Positions 23,275-32,423 of a stretch of DNA of 64,000 nt are shown piece after piece. This stretch comes from Planosporangium flavigriseum. GTDB lineage: Bacteria; Actinomycetota; Actinomycetes; Mycobacteriales; Micromonosporaceae. The stretch lies in the NCBI RefSeq assembly GCF_011947225.1, contig NZ_JAATVW010000012.1:1-64000 (forward strand). The letters run 5' to 3'. Within the stretch, counting starts at the first letter, position 1. Each line of letters starts with the position of its first letter. Both the position numbers and the translations under genes were made by a program. Under the pieces are notes generated by a model. That model ran no database searches and had not been told where the DNA came from. It worked only from the letters and a program-made list of their open reading frames with translations.

Positions 23275-25646
23275 TGGCAGGCCTCGCAGGTCTCGGGGTT
23301 TTCCAGGGAGCAGGCCAGCGCCTCGGCGTCGGACGCGACGACGGGCTGGGCTGCGGGGGTGATCGCGACGGTGGCCTGCTGAATACGCGTCGCCGGACGC
23401 GAGCGCAGGTAGTAGGTGGTCTTCAGCCCGGCCTTCCAGGCGTGCAGGTACATCGATGACAGCTTGCCGATGGTCGGCGCGCTCATGAACAGGTTCAGCG
23501 ACTGTGACTGGTCGACGTAGGGCGCGCGGGCCGCGGCCAGGTCGATCAGCGCCCGCTGCGGCAGCTCCCAGGCGGTGCGGAACAGCTTCCGCACGTCTTC
23601 GGGCAGGTCGGCGATCCCCTGCACGGAACCCTCGGCGCGTTTGATCTGCTCGCGGACCTGCGGGGTCCACAGCCCACGTGCCCTCAGTTCGCGTACCAGA
23701 TAGGTGTTGATTTGCAGGAACTCACCGGACAGGGTCTCGCGTTTGAACAGGTTGGACACCTGCGGCTCGATGCACTCGTAGCAGCCGGCGATCGAGGCGA
23801 TCGTGGCGGTCGGTGCGATGGCGACCAGCAGCGAGTTGCGCAGCCCGTGCGCGGTGATCTGCGACCGCAACGCGGTCCACCGCTTGTGCTGGGTGGGTTC
23901 CGAGCCCCAGAGGTCCGGGTGCAGATCCCCGCGGGCCGCGCGGGTCTCCGGGTACGCCGGATGCGCGCCGAACTTCTCGGCGAGGCCGGCCGACGTCTCC
24001 AGGGCGGTCAGGTAGATCTCCTCGGCGACCCGGGCCGACAGTTCGCTGGCCTCGGCCGAGTCGAACGGCAGGCGCAGCGCGAAGAACGCGTCCTGCAGGC
24101 CCATCAACCCGAGCCCGACCGGCCGCCAGCGCGGGTTCGACGCCGCGGCCTGTGCGGACGGGTAGTAGTTGATGTCGATCACCCGGTCCAGGAACACGAC
24201 CGCCGTGCGTACCGTCTCGCGCAGCTTGACCCAGTCGATGCCGCCGGCGGTGACGTGCGCGCCCAGGTTGATCGACCCGAGGTTGCACACCGCGGTCTCG
24301 TCGTCGGAGTTGACCTCCAGGATCTCGGTGCACAGGTTCGACAGGTGGATCGTGTTGCCAGGCGCGCCGGTCTGGTTGGACAGCCGGTTCGAGGTGTCCT
24401 TGAACGTCATCCAGCCGTTGCCGGTCTGCGCCAGGGTGCGCATCATCCGCCCGTACAGGTCCCGGGCCTTGACCGTCTTGACGGCCTTCTTCTCAGCGAT
24501 CCGGTACGCGGCGTCGAACTCCTCACCCCACAGATCGGGCAGGCCGGGGGCGTCGGACGGGTCGACCAGCGACCAGTCCTCATCCGCCTCGACGCGGCGC
24601 ATGAACTCGTCCGGGATCCAGTTGGCCAGGTTGAGGTTGTGCGTGCGACGGGCGTCCTCCCCGGTGTTGTCGCGCAGTTCCAGGAACTCCTCGATGTCCG
24701 GGTGCCACGGCTCGAGGTAGACGCAAGCGGCGCCCTTGCGCCGGCCGCCCTGGTTGACCGCGGCCACGCTCGCGTCCAGCGTCTTCAGGAACGGCACGAT
24801 GCCGTTCGACCGGCCGTTCGTGCCGCGGATCAGCGCGCCCCGGCCACGCACCCGCGACCACGAGATGCCGATGCCGCCCGCGAACTTCGACAGCCGCGCC
24901 ACCTGCTGGTAGCGCTCATAGATCGAGTCCAGCTCATCACGCGGCGAGTCGACCAGAAAGCACGACGACAGCTGGGTGTGCCGAGTGCCGGAGTTGAACA
25001 GCGTTGGCGAGCTGGGCAGATAGGCCAGCGACGACATCAGCCGATAGAAGCCGATCGCCTCGCCCGGAGTGGCCGACAGACCACACGCAACCCGCAACAG
25101 CCAGTACTGCGGCGTCTCCACCACCAGCCGGCTCTGCGGGTGGCGCAGCAGGTAGCGGTCGGCCACCGTGCGCAGGCCGAAGTACTCGAACCGCAGGTCG
25201 CCTTCCGGGTCGACCGCGTCGTCGAGCTTGCGCGCGTTGCCGGCGACGAACGCCGCGGTCTCGTCACCGATCAGTCCCTGATCATGGGCATACGCGATGG
25301 ACTGGCTGAAGCTCGCGATGCCCTGCCCGCGCACCTCCTTGTCCACGAACGCGGCCAGCAGCCGCGCCGCGAGCTTCGAATACTGCGGCTCCTCGCCGAT
25401 CAGTTCGGCCGCCGTCTGGATCGACAACCGGTCCAGCTCAGCGGTGGTCGCGCCGTCGTACAGGCCGCTGATCGTCTTGGTCGCCACGCGCAGCGGATCC
25501 ACCTCGTCGAGGTCGGCGACCCACCGCTCCACCGCTTTGACGATCTTGTTGACGTCCACGGGCTCGAGGTCGCCGTTGCGTTTGCGGACCTGCATCACAT
25601 GCCGGCGCTGCTCTGGCGCGTTCGTCTTCTCCGGTGTGACCGTCAT
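23271..25646 (-). CDS. nrdA: Class Ia ribonucleotide reductase, large (R1) subunit
   Basis: A 791-residue enzyme that reduces ribonucleoside diphosphates to deoxyribonucleotides in the cytoplasm. Residues about 17-105 form an ATP-cone regulatory domain (VRKRNGDLEPVDVNKIVKAV). The R1 barrel follows, with SSCFLVDS containing an active-site Cys, NLCTEILEVN, LGSINLGAHV, and the radical-transfer region near the C-terminus (KAGLKTTYYLRSRPA). The tail ends ETCEACQ, the CxxC pair that re-reduces the active site. The ATG at 25646 follows AGGAGAGG. It is cotranscribed with nrdB. The riboswitch leader implies that B12 sufficiency turns this B12-independent reductase off. Confidence 0.96.
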   Translation of the reverse strand: MTVTPEKTNAPEQRRHVMQVRKRNGDLEPVDVNKIVKAVERWVADLDEVDPLRVATKTISGLYDGATTAELDRLSIQTAAELIGEEPQYSKLAARLLAAFVDKEVRGQGIASFSQSIAYAHDQGLIGDETAAFVAGNARKLDDAVDPEGDLRFEYFGLRTVADRYLLRHPQSRLVVETPQYWLLRVACGLSATPGEAIGFYRLMSSLAYLPSSPTLFNSGTRHTQLSSCFLVDSPRDELDSIYERYQQVARLSKFAGGIGISWSRVRGRGALIRGTNGRSNGIVPFLKTLDASVAAVNQGGRRKGAACVYLEPWHPDIEEFLELRDNTGEDARRTHNLNLANWIPDEFMRRVEADEDWSLVDPSDAPGLPDLWGEEFDAAYRIAEKKAVKTVKARDLYGRMMRTLAQTGNGWMTFKDTSNRLSNQTGAPGNTIHLSNLCTEILEVNSDDETAVCNLGSINLGAHVTAGGIDWVKLRETVRTAVVFLDRVIDINYYPSAQAAASNPRWRPVGLGLMGLQDAFFALRLPFDSAEASELSARVAEEIYLTALETSAGLAEKFGAHPAYPETRAARGDLHPDLWGSEPTQHKRWTALRSQITAHGLRNSLLVAIAPTATIASIAGCYECIEPQVSNLFKRETLSGEFLQINTYLVRELRARGLWTPQVREQIKRAEGSVQGIADLPEDVRKLFRTAWELPQRALIDLAAARAPYVDQSQSLNLFMSAPTIGKLSSMYLHAWKAGLKTTYYLRSRPATRIQQATVAITPAAQPVVASDAEALACSLENPETCEACQ

Positions 25647-25785
25647 GACCCTCTCCTCGCGAGTCCATAGCCTCCGGACACGCGCGGGCGCCAAACCACG
25701 GTCCTCCGCGCACACAGGCGCCGAGGTCGGCTGGCGTCGGCCGTCCCGCGCGGCCTTCGACCGCCGCACGCCGGGCGGCGTGCGG

Positions 25786-25945
25786 CGCGCTGGCAGGTCT
25801 TCGGACTCGCGGGCGTGACCTCACGGTCGCCTACTGGCCGTCGCTTCCCAGGCCCGTACGGGCCCAGTGCTTGGTTGACGGCGGTCGCTCCCACTCACCG
25901 CTGCGGGGCAGTCCCGGACTCCCACCGGGTTCCCTCTTGCCTCGG
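25786..25945 (-). promoter_or_regulatory. Cobalamin riboswitch upstream of nrdAB
   Basis: On the minus strand the leader shows GAGGGAACCCGGTGGGAGTC, CCCCGCAGCGGTGAG, then GGGAAGCGACGGCCAGTAG and a B12 box-like AGTCCGAAGACCTGCC. It differs in detail from the three other copies in the window (no GCCACTGT block) but keeps the family order. It lies about 140 bases before the nrdA start. Control of class Ia reductase by such a switch is established in Streptomyces. Confidence 0.88.
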
Positions 25946-26125
25946 CCATCCCGTACGGCACGGCCGAACCAGCTGCGGGCAACACCATATATGGGAGATA
26001 CCGCGCCGGTGAAACACCACATGGTGTGCCCGGCGTGTCGCGTCACCGCCGTCACCGCGAATAGCCGCGCGGCGGCACGTTACCGTCGACAACAACCGGA
26101 CGGCAGGCAGCGGAGGGAGGCGGCG

Positions 26126-26895
26126 ATGAGCGGCGTCGACGCGGCTGGTGCACTGGCCCGCGCCGCCACGCTGGGGCCCTACTTCCGGTGGGAGCCTGCC
26201 GAGTCCGGCGCGGGCTGGCGCCCGTGGCGAGAGCTGGCCGACGAGGAGGTCGTCGCCGAACGGGTGCGTACGGCGCGGACCGCACTGGCGCAACGCGGCG
26301 GCCTGTCCGAGGACGTGCTGCCCGAGCGGGTGGTGGCATCGGTGACGTTCCTCGGCTATGCGGCCCGCGCCGTGTCGCCGCTGCTCGCCGCGGCGGCCAT
26401 GACGGGCACGTTCCCGATCGTGGCACCAGCCGACCTGTGGTGGCGGCCGGTGTCCGGCGGCCCGCTGCCGCTGGCGTACACCGGAGCCGTGCCGCGACCG
26501 ACACCAGCGCTCTCGCCGCGACGATCATGGAGGTCGCGGTCGGCGCCCTGCTGACCCCCGTCATGACCGCGTACCGGACCCGCTTCGTCCTATCGCCGCA
26601 GGTGCTTTGGGGCAACGTCGCCTCGGCGCTGGCCGGCGCGGCCGGCATGATCGCCGATGCGTACCCGGCGGCCGGCGACCGCGCCGGCGCCGTCGTCGCC
26701 CGGATGCTCGAACTCCCCCCACTGGCCGGAACCGGAGCGCTGGTGCGCCCGGACCCGGCTCACCCACGCCGGTTCCTCGTCCGCCGCAACTGCTGCCTGT
26801 ACTACCGAATCCCTGGCGGCGGGACCTGCGGCGACTGCGTACTGACCCGCGATACGGACCGGCGCCGGCACTGGCGTGAGGTGCTCACGCGCTGA
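26126..26895 (+). pseudogene. FhuF-like (2Fe-2S) protein, frameshifted
   Basis: The gene begins with ATG at 26126 behind a strong GGAGGGAGG. It encodes a protein of about 255 residues resembling siderophore-iron reductases of the FhuF type. The N-terminal part reads normally to LPLAYTGAVP. Near 26490-26505 the frame changes, consistent with loss of one base. It resumes as TDTSALAATIMEVAVGALL and continues to the C-terminal cluster motif NCCLYYR...GGTCGDCVLTR, four cysteines typical of the FhuF 2Fe-2S site. Either the gene is newly broken or the sequence has an error. It is divergent from the nrdAB riboswitch. Intact homologues release iron from siderophores in the cytoplasm. Confidence 0.75.
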
Positions 26896-27431
26896 TCGCT
26901 GCCGGCCGGGTGCGCCGAGACCCCGAACTGGGCGACTGGATGGTCGGCGGCGGCGATGACAAGGGTGCCGTCCGGCCTCGCACCTGCGTGCCCCCGACCA
27001 GGTCGCGGTGGTCGACACCCGAGACGCCGCCGATCGGCTACTCGCCCTGTCGGGCTCGTTGGACGTACTCGACCGGACCGTCGACAAGGTGGTGATGCCC
27101 TGCCACCGCGACTTGCCGGCGGCTGGCTGGCACCAACCCAACCTTCCAGGTACGCCAGCGACAACTCAGATCCACATGAGCACAGTTGTCGGCCTTAGTG
27201 GACCGAGCGTCAGTTGCGACCCAAGCGCCGGGCCATGATCCTGGTCCGCTCGCGCATCACCCAGCCCGGTGGGTGATACCCCGGTGCCGTGCTGGCCGGA
27301 CTCGCCGCGTTCCGTGTTGACGTCTCTCTGTACTGAACCGCCTGCACGTCAAAGTCAGACGTTCCCTCAGTACGTCCGCCGCGCACGGCTCACCTTGGTC
27401 GATATCGTTGAGCCGGGTAGACCCGGAGGGT
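26896..27431. other. Intergenic region left of intact IS6 element
   Basis: No gene could be supported in these 536 bases. A perfect eight-base stem (ATCACCCA / TGGGTGAT, six-base loop) lies at 27256-27277 and could act as a terminator or protein-binding site. The remainder looks like decayed sequence flanking the insertion element. Confidence 0.4.
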
Positions 27432-28252
27432 GGCGCCGTTGCATTGTCTGATCCGCAGACGTGTTGAACCTCGGTTTGGCCCAAGGTCAGATTGCGTGTG
27501 CGAGTTCGGTGAATGCGGCGGCGACCCGCAAGGCGGGTGGAGCGTCGAGTCCGAGTTCGTAGTGGCCGCGGCGAAGGTTCTGCAGGAAGGCGTGTCCGGC
27601 GATGACCGTCTGCGCGGTGTGGTCAGTTCGTAGGCCGCGCATCGGGCGTAGCCGGTGTTTGAGCCTGCTGTGATCAGCCTCGATCGGGTTGTTCGCGTAC
27701 TGCTCGATGTGATGCCACGCGGCGGGGATGAGCTCGTCGAGCACCGCGGGATAGACCGCAGCGGCGTCGGTGACCACCTCGGTCGGCGTGACCTTCAACG
27801 CCGACAACGCCCGCCGGAAGAACCGCCGAGCCGCATCAGCGTCCCGGCGGGCAGCGACGAGCACGTCGATGACCTGCCCGTACTGGTCTATCGCCCGGTA
27901 TACGTAACGCCACACACCGTTGACCTTGACGTAGGTCTCGTCGACGAACCACCTGTCGCCGGGCGAGTGGCGGCAGTATCGGGCCACGTCGGCCAGCAGC
28001 GGCGTGAATCGTTGCACCCACCGGTAGACGGTGACGTGGTCGACCTCGATGCCGCGTTCGACCAGCAGTTCCTCCACATCGCGGTAGGACAGATTGAACC
28101 GTAGGTACCAGCGGACCGCGACGACGATCATCTCCGACGGGAACCGGAACCCGGCGAACGCCGATCGCGGTGGCAGCCAAGTGCGGGAACGGATCGACGA
28201 CTTCACATCCCAAGTGTGTCTCGATCATGCCGGCGCTCAACGCAACGGACCC
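27432..28252 (-). mobile_element. Intact IS6-family insertion sequence
   Basis: An element of about 821 bases bounded by imperfect terminal repeats GGCGCCGTTGCATTGTCTG (27432-27450) and, on the other strand, GGGTCCGTTGCGTTGAGCG (28252-28234), which resemble IS6-type ends. It contains one full transposase gene. The eight-base flanks (CGGAGGGT and ACTAGGGC) do not match, so either the ends are slightly misplaced or the element has recombined since insertion. Confidence 0.85.
27487..28206 (-). CDS. IS6-family DDE transposase
   Basis: A 239-residue transposase of usual length for the family. An N-terminal helix-turn-helix region (FNLSYRDVEELLVERGIEVD, then TVYRWVQRF) binds the terminal repeats. 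The DDE catalytic core shows Asp in WFVDETYVKV, Asp in EVVTDAAAVYP and Glu in NNPIEADHSRLKHRL. The C-terminus (DAPPALRVAAAFTELAHAI) is complete. This is the only intact copy of three in the window and could in principle act on the other two. IS6 elements move by replicative cointegration and often remodel the DNA beside them, as the truncated genes near the 12.4 kb copy illustrate. Confidence 0.95.
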   Translation of the reverse strand: MKSSIRSRTWLPPRSAFAGFRFPSEMIVVAVRWYLRFNLSYRDVEELLVERGIEVDHVTVYRWVQRFTPLLADVARYCRHSPGDRWFVDETYVKVNGVWRYVYRAIDQYGQVIDVLVAARRDADAARRFFRRALSALKVTPTEVVTDAAAVYPAVLDELIPAAWHHIEQYANNPIEADHSRLKHRLRPMRGLRTDHTAQTVIAGHAFLQNLRRGHYELGLDAPPALRVAAAFTELAHAI

Positions 28253-28701
28253 ACTAGGGCGGTGCCGCACGCAGGACCGGTCTCCACCCGCACACGGTCC
28301 GTGACCGGGTGCAGTCGCTCGCCGGACGGTTAGGCGTTGAAATCGACGTATTCGAGGGGCGAGCGAGGCTTTGGGTCGCGATCAGCGCTCACACGGTGAA
28401 TGGGCCTGCGTCGGCGCGCTGAGCAACACGGCTCTCGTCCGCACGCACCGGGCTGGCGTGCCAGCGTTGATGGTTACGCATGCAAATCATTGGTTACGAC
28501 ATCGCCACCGCGCTCACTAAGGCTTCAGGCAAAGATCGCGACCGCGCGCCAGGGATCGGCTAAAGAAATGGGGGACAACCAGGTCGTGCGAAGGACATTT
28601 CGGATGTATTTCAGTACCAAAGTTTTCTGCGGCATAAACCAAATTGGTAGTTGCAGATACCGCAGTTGCATGTAGCCTGATCGAATTGACGGAGGGTTAC
28701 G
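28253..28701. other. Promoter region and spacer before XRE-cupin gene
   Basis: No gene could be supported between the IS6 end and 28702. The right part is less GC-rich than its surroundings and presumably holds the promoter of the regulator gene, whose GGAGGG ribosome-binding site lies just before 28702. Confidence 0.4.
28649..28670. promoter_or_regulatory. Direct repeats AGTTGCA, possible operator
   Basis: AGTTGCA occurs at 28649-28655 and again at 28664-28670, fifteen bases apart, in an AT-richer patch about 35 bases before the XRE-cupin start. The position suits autoregulation. The evidence is only the repeat and its location. Confidence 0.4.
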
Positions 28702-29301
28702 ATGTTTACAGACTCGCCGAGTAGTGCGACGACAGCAGCGTTACCGGACGGCGGAGAGAAGTCGATCGGGTCGCGCCTTCGCCGCCGGCGACTCGCCCTG
28801 CGACTCACGCTCAAGGAGGTCGCGGCTCAGGCGGACGTCGCCGAAAGCTTCCTCTCGCAGCTGGAACGCGGAGTCCACTCCGGAAGCGTACGCACGCTGC
28901 AGAAGATCTCGGCCGCCCTCGGCCTCCAGGTCGGCGCGCTGTTCCAGGAGGGCGACCGACGTGAGCCGGCAGTCATCCGCTTTCACGACAGTGTCGGCTT
29001 CACCTTCGGCATCAATGTCCACAAGCGCGCGCTGACCGGCCATCACTTCGATCATCTGCAGGCGTTCCTCGGTGAATTCGACGCCTACGGCTCCACGGGA
29101 GTCGAGCCCTACAGCCATGGGGACTCCGAGGAGATCGTCCTCGTCATCCAAGGCGAGGTGGATCTGCAGGTCGGCTCGCAGACCTATCGACTCGGGCCCC
29201 TCGATTCGATCACCTACCACAGCAACGAAGCGCATCGCATCGCCGAGGCCGCGGGGGACCGGGCGGTGGTCTTCTGGGCGATGTCACCGCCCTCGTTTTG
29301 A
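28702..29301 (+). CDS. XRE-family regulator with C-terminal cupin domain
   Basis: A 199-residue transcription factor. Residues about 22-78 form a helix-turn-helix (IGSRLRRRRLALRLTLKEVA, then AESFLSQLERG). Residues about 110-195 form a cupin that would bind a small effector (EPYSHGDSEEIVLVIQGEVD, then LGPLDSITYHSNEAHRI, with His and Glu typical of the cupin site). ATG follows GGAGGG by five bases. It is the first gene of a module containing an amidohydrolase and a Liv-type transporter. Regulators of this architecture usually sense the substrate of the adjacent pathway, so control of that module is inferred. Confidence 0.9.
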   Translation: MFTDSPSSATTAALPDGGEKSIGSRLRRRRLALRLTLKEVAAQADVAESFLSQLERGVHSGSVRTLQKISAALGLQVGALFQEGDRREPAVIRFHDSVGFTFGINVHKRALTGHHFDHLQAFLGEFDAYGSTGVEPYSHGDSEEIVLVIQGEVDLQVGSQTYRLGPLDSITYHSNEAHRIAEAAGDRAVVFWAMSPPSF

Positions 29302-29401
29302 ACCGGGCCGTAAGAACCGGCGTCTGAGCGCCGGACGACACCCGAGCCCGACTCCTCGCCCCGTCCCCGTCAATGACAGCCCAGGATCCGGAGAGCCACT
29401 C

Positions 29402-31036
29402 GTGAACCACCTTCTACTCGGTGCCGTCAGCGACATCGGCGCGCCCGGACGTTCGGCCCGCGCCGTCTGGATCCGGGATGGCAGGATCGTCGAGGTCGGC
29501 GGCGAGGCCACGATCGACCGGGCAACGGCCGAAGGGGCCGCAATCCACGACTACGGTCACGGGTACCTCGTCCCGGGCTTCGTCGACCCGCATGTGCACC
29601 TCGAGGTAACCGCCGTTGCGAATGCGACCACCCTCGATCTGCGATTCCCCAGAATGCGAACGATTGCTGACGTGCTGGAAGCGCTCGCGCAGGCCGTGGC
29701 CCGCGAGTCGGCCGGCACCTGGCTGCTCGGCCAGGCGAACCTATTCTGGAACCGCAAACTAGATGACCGCCGCTATCCGACCCGGGCTGAGCTCGACGCG
29801 GTGTCGACCGAGCATCCGATCGCAATCCGCGCCGGCGGGCACGTCTCGATCCTCAACTCCCTCGCGCTCCGCATGGCTGGCATCGCGGAGTACGAGGACC
29901 AGCAGGGGATGATGGGCCGGGCGGTAATCGAGCGTGACGAGCATGGCGACCTCACCGGTCTCATCGCCGAGCTCGACGCGCTCCTCCCGATCCCGCAGCT
30001 GGTCGGCGACGCGCTGACGAACGCGCTCGCCGTCGGGATGCGGGATCTGTTCACCCGCCGTGGCGTCACGACGATCGGCGAGATCTCAGAGACGCGAGAA
30101 GGCGGCTCGGCCTTGCGCGCCCTCGCCGCGTCCGGTCGCCTCGGGACTCGCGTCCGCCAGTATCTCTGGGCGCCTGGCGCGTTCCGCCTTGATGAGCTCG
30201 ATGCCGAGCTCGCCGCTGCCGAGTCGATCACCGACTTCGAGGTCGCGGGGGTGAAGGTCTTCGCCGACGGCGGCTACTCGTCACGGAACGCGGCCGTGCT
30301 CATCCCCTACCTGCGCACGGAGGCAGGCCAGGCACCGTATGGCGATCTGAACCTTCAGGAGCAGGACGTGCTCGGCTTGCTGGAAACCTGCCATCGGCAT
30401 CACGTCCAGCTCATCATCCATACCAACGGCGAGCGCGCGCAGCAGATGGCCATGGCGGCGCTCCGCGTATTCGAGGACCGGCAGGGCGAACGGCTTCCCG
30501 GGCTCCTGCGCCTTGAGCACTTCGGCAACCTGATGACCTCGGCGGACACGCTTCAGCAGTTCCTCGACTCTAGTGCTGAGGGAGTGACCCAGCCGGCGTT
30601 CCTCTACTCGTTCGGTGAGCACGTCGAGGAGTTGCTCGGCGACGACGTATTGACGCATCGACACCCATACAGACGCCTCATCGACGCCGGCGTCCGCCTC
30701 GGCGCCTCCTCGGACGTGCATCTCGGCGCCGAACCCGAGCAGACCAACCCGCTATTCGGAGTATGGGCTGCGCTCTCCCGCGAGAGCCACACCGGACGAG
30801 TCCTCGATCCGGACCAGGCCATCACCGGCCGACAGGCGCTCGAGATGGTTACTTTGGAGGCAGCCCGGAGCCTCAACAGCGATTCGGACTTCGGCTCGAT
30901 CACCCCCGGGAAGCGAGCCGACATCGTTGTCCTCGAGGCGGACGTGACGGCTGTCCCCATCGAGCAGCTGCGCAGCGTCGCGGTGCGTGAGGTCTGGCGC
31001 GACGGACGAATCGTGCACTCCGCCGAAGACCGGTGA
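29402..31036 (+). CDS. Amidohydrolase family 3 (YtcJ-like) metal-dependent hydrolase
   Basis: A 544-residue enzyme of the amidohydrolase superfamily. The GTG at 29402 follows GGAGAG. The metal site opening FVDPHVHLE (the HxH pair) is near residue 60. Later landmarks are AGGHVSILNS, KVFADGGYSS, HTNGERAQ and HFG, and the C-terminal SSDVHLG and TPGKRADIVVLE typical of the YtcJ/AepA branch. These proteins cleave amide or related bonds, but substrates are rarely known. It lies between an XRE-cupin regulator and a branched-chain-amino-acid-type ABC transporter. Together they suggest uptake and hydrolysis of an amide-containing compound. Confidence 0.88.
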   Translation: MNHLLLGAVSDIGAPGRSARAVWIRDGRIVEVGGEATIDRATAEGAAIHDYGHGYLVPGFVDPHVHLEVTAVANATTLDLRFPRMRTIADVLEALAQAVARESAGTWLLGQANLFWNRKLDDRRYPTRAELDAVSTEHPIAIRAGGHVSILNSLALRMAGIAEYEDQQGMMGRAVIERDEHGDLTGLIAELDALLPIPQLVGDALTNALAVGMRDLFTRRGVTTIGEISETREGGSALRALAASGRLGTRVRQYLWAPGAFRLDELDAELAAAESITDFEVAGVKVFADGGYSSRNAAVLIPYLRTEAGQAPYGDLNLQEQDVLGLLETCHRHHVQLIIHTNGERAQQMAMAALRVFEDRQGERLPGLLRLEHFGNLMTSADTLQQFLDSSAEGVTQPAFLYSFGEHVEELLGDDVLTHRHPYRRLIDAGVRLGASSDVHLGAEPEQTNPLFGVWAALSRESHTGRVLDPDQAITGRQALEMVTLEAARSLNSDSDFGSITPGKRADIVVLEADVTAVPIEQLRSVAVREVWRDGRIVHSAEDR

Positions 31037-31167
31037 CCTCATCGGACTCAGTCCGCCGACAGCCCCGTTCCCTCCCTGTCCAACGAACCGCAATCACCGA
31101 ACGCCGAGAAGTACGAGGCTCTTGAGCCGTGATTCACCGGCGAACACCCAGAAAGGCAACGACGAAC

Positions 31168-32382
31168 ATGAAACGCAAGAAGCCACTCCTCGTCAGCGCC
31201 ATCATGGCGATGGGCGCGCTAGCGCTCGCGGCGTGCGCGCCGCAGAGCTCGGGCGAATCCGGGGCGAAAGACGGCGCGACTCTCAAGGTCGGGTTCGTCA
31301 CAAGCGAGACCGGATCGTGGGGCGCGAACGGCCCGATGGTTAAGGACGGTTTCAAGGCCGGCCTCGACTATCTGACGAACGGCACCGACACGGTCAAGGG
31401 CATCAAGATCAACGTCACCTACAACGACGACGCAAGCGACCCGGACAAGGGTGTGTCGACAGTGAAGACGCTGGTCGGCGGCGGCGCCACCGTGATCATC
31501 GGCACCGGCGTCTCCGCGGTCGCGCTGCCCACGGCACAGCTCGCGGCGCAGAACCACTTCCTCTACATCACAGGCGGCGCTTCGAGCGACGCGATCACCG
31601 GGATCAACAAGTACACATTCCGGGCAGCCACCTCGGCGGGGCAGATCGTGAACGCGATGGGAGCGGCAGCGGGCGACCTCCGCGGCAAGAAGGTCCTCGC
31701 GTACAGCATCGATTCGGCCTACGGCCAGAGCGTGGTCGCCGGGCTCACGAGGTACGCCAAAACCCAGGGCGCCACCACCGAGTCGGTGCTGGTCCCGTCG
31801 ACCGTGACCGATTACACGCCCTTCTCGCAGCAAGTGCTCAACAGCGGCGCGGACCTCGTCTGGGTGAGCTGGTCCGGCAGCACGACCGGTGCCATGTGGC
31901 AGTCGCTCAAGCAGCAGGGCGTCCTTGCAAAGAAGACCGTCGCATCGCTCCTCGACGCCTCGTGGTCGTGGGATGCGATCGGACCGGTCGCCTCCGACAT
32001 TCCGCTGCTGATCTCCCCGTACTTCGACGGGGCTAACGACAGCGATCTGGTCAAGGCCGTCAACAAAAACATCGCGAAGAGCGGCCACAAGCCCGACACC
32101 TACACTGCAGACGGCTACAACGCCGCAGCGATGCTGGTGCACGCCATCGAAAAGGGCGGCACTGACGTCGACAAGATGATCAACGCGCTCGAGGGCTACT
32201 CGTTCGAGGGCATGCGCGGACCCGTGACCATTCGGGCGACCGATCACGGCCTCATCGAGGGCATGTACCAGTCCAAGTTGGTCGCGAACGGCGGCTCCTA
32301 CAAGGCCGAACTGGTGAAGCGGCTCGACGGGGACCAGATCGCGCAGCCCGAGGTCAAGCCCACGCCCGCAGCCAGCCGCTGA
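31168..32382 (+). CDS. Liv-type ABC transporter substrate-binding lipoprotein
   Basis: A 404-residue exported binding protein of the LivK/periplasmic-binding type I family. Lipoprotein signal MKRKKPLLVSAIMAMGALAL ends at the lipobox ALAAC. The ATG at 31168 is preferred over an upstream ATG because AGAAAGG lies nearby and the signal peptide begins there. Fold landmarks are TLKVGFVTSETGSWGANGPM, VKTLVGGGATVIIGTGVSAV, and DTYTADGYNAAAMLVHAI. It is followed by two ATPases and two permeases. Proteins of this family bind branched-chain amino acids, but also amides, urea or aromatic acids. The neighbouring amidohydrolase suggests an amide ligand. Confidence 0.9.
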   Translation: MKRKKPLLVSAIMAMGALALAACAPQSSGESGAKDGATLKVGFVTSETGSWGANGPMVKDGFKAGLDYLTNGTDTVKGIKINVTYNDDASDPDKGVSTVKTLVGGGATVIIGTGVSAVALPTAQLAAQNHFLYITGGASSDAITGINKYTFRAATSAGQIVNAMGAAAGDLRGKKVLAYSIDSAYGQSVVAGLTRYAKTQGATTESVLVPSTVTDYTPFSQQVLNSGADLVWVSWSGSTTGAMWQSLKQQGVLAKKTVASLLDASWSWDAIGPVASDIPLLISPYFDGANDSDLVKAVNKNIAKSGHKPDTYTADGYNAAAMLVHAIEKGGTDVDKMINALEGYSFEGMRGPVTIRATDHGLIEGMYQSKLVANGGSYKAELVKRLDGDQIAQPEVKPTPAASR

Positions 32383-32423
32383 CCTCAAGGCGCCACCCCT
32401 CCCGCATCTGAAGGAACGAATCC

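Noticed and set aside
23712-25670. 652-codon plus-strand reading opposite nrdA
   Set aside because: It is entirely antisense to a well-supported R1 subunit and has low-complexity composition.
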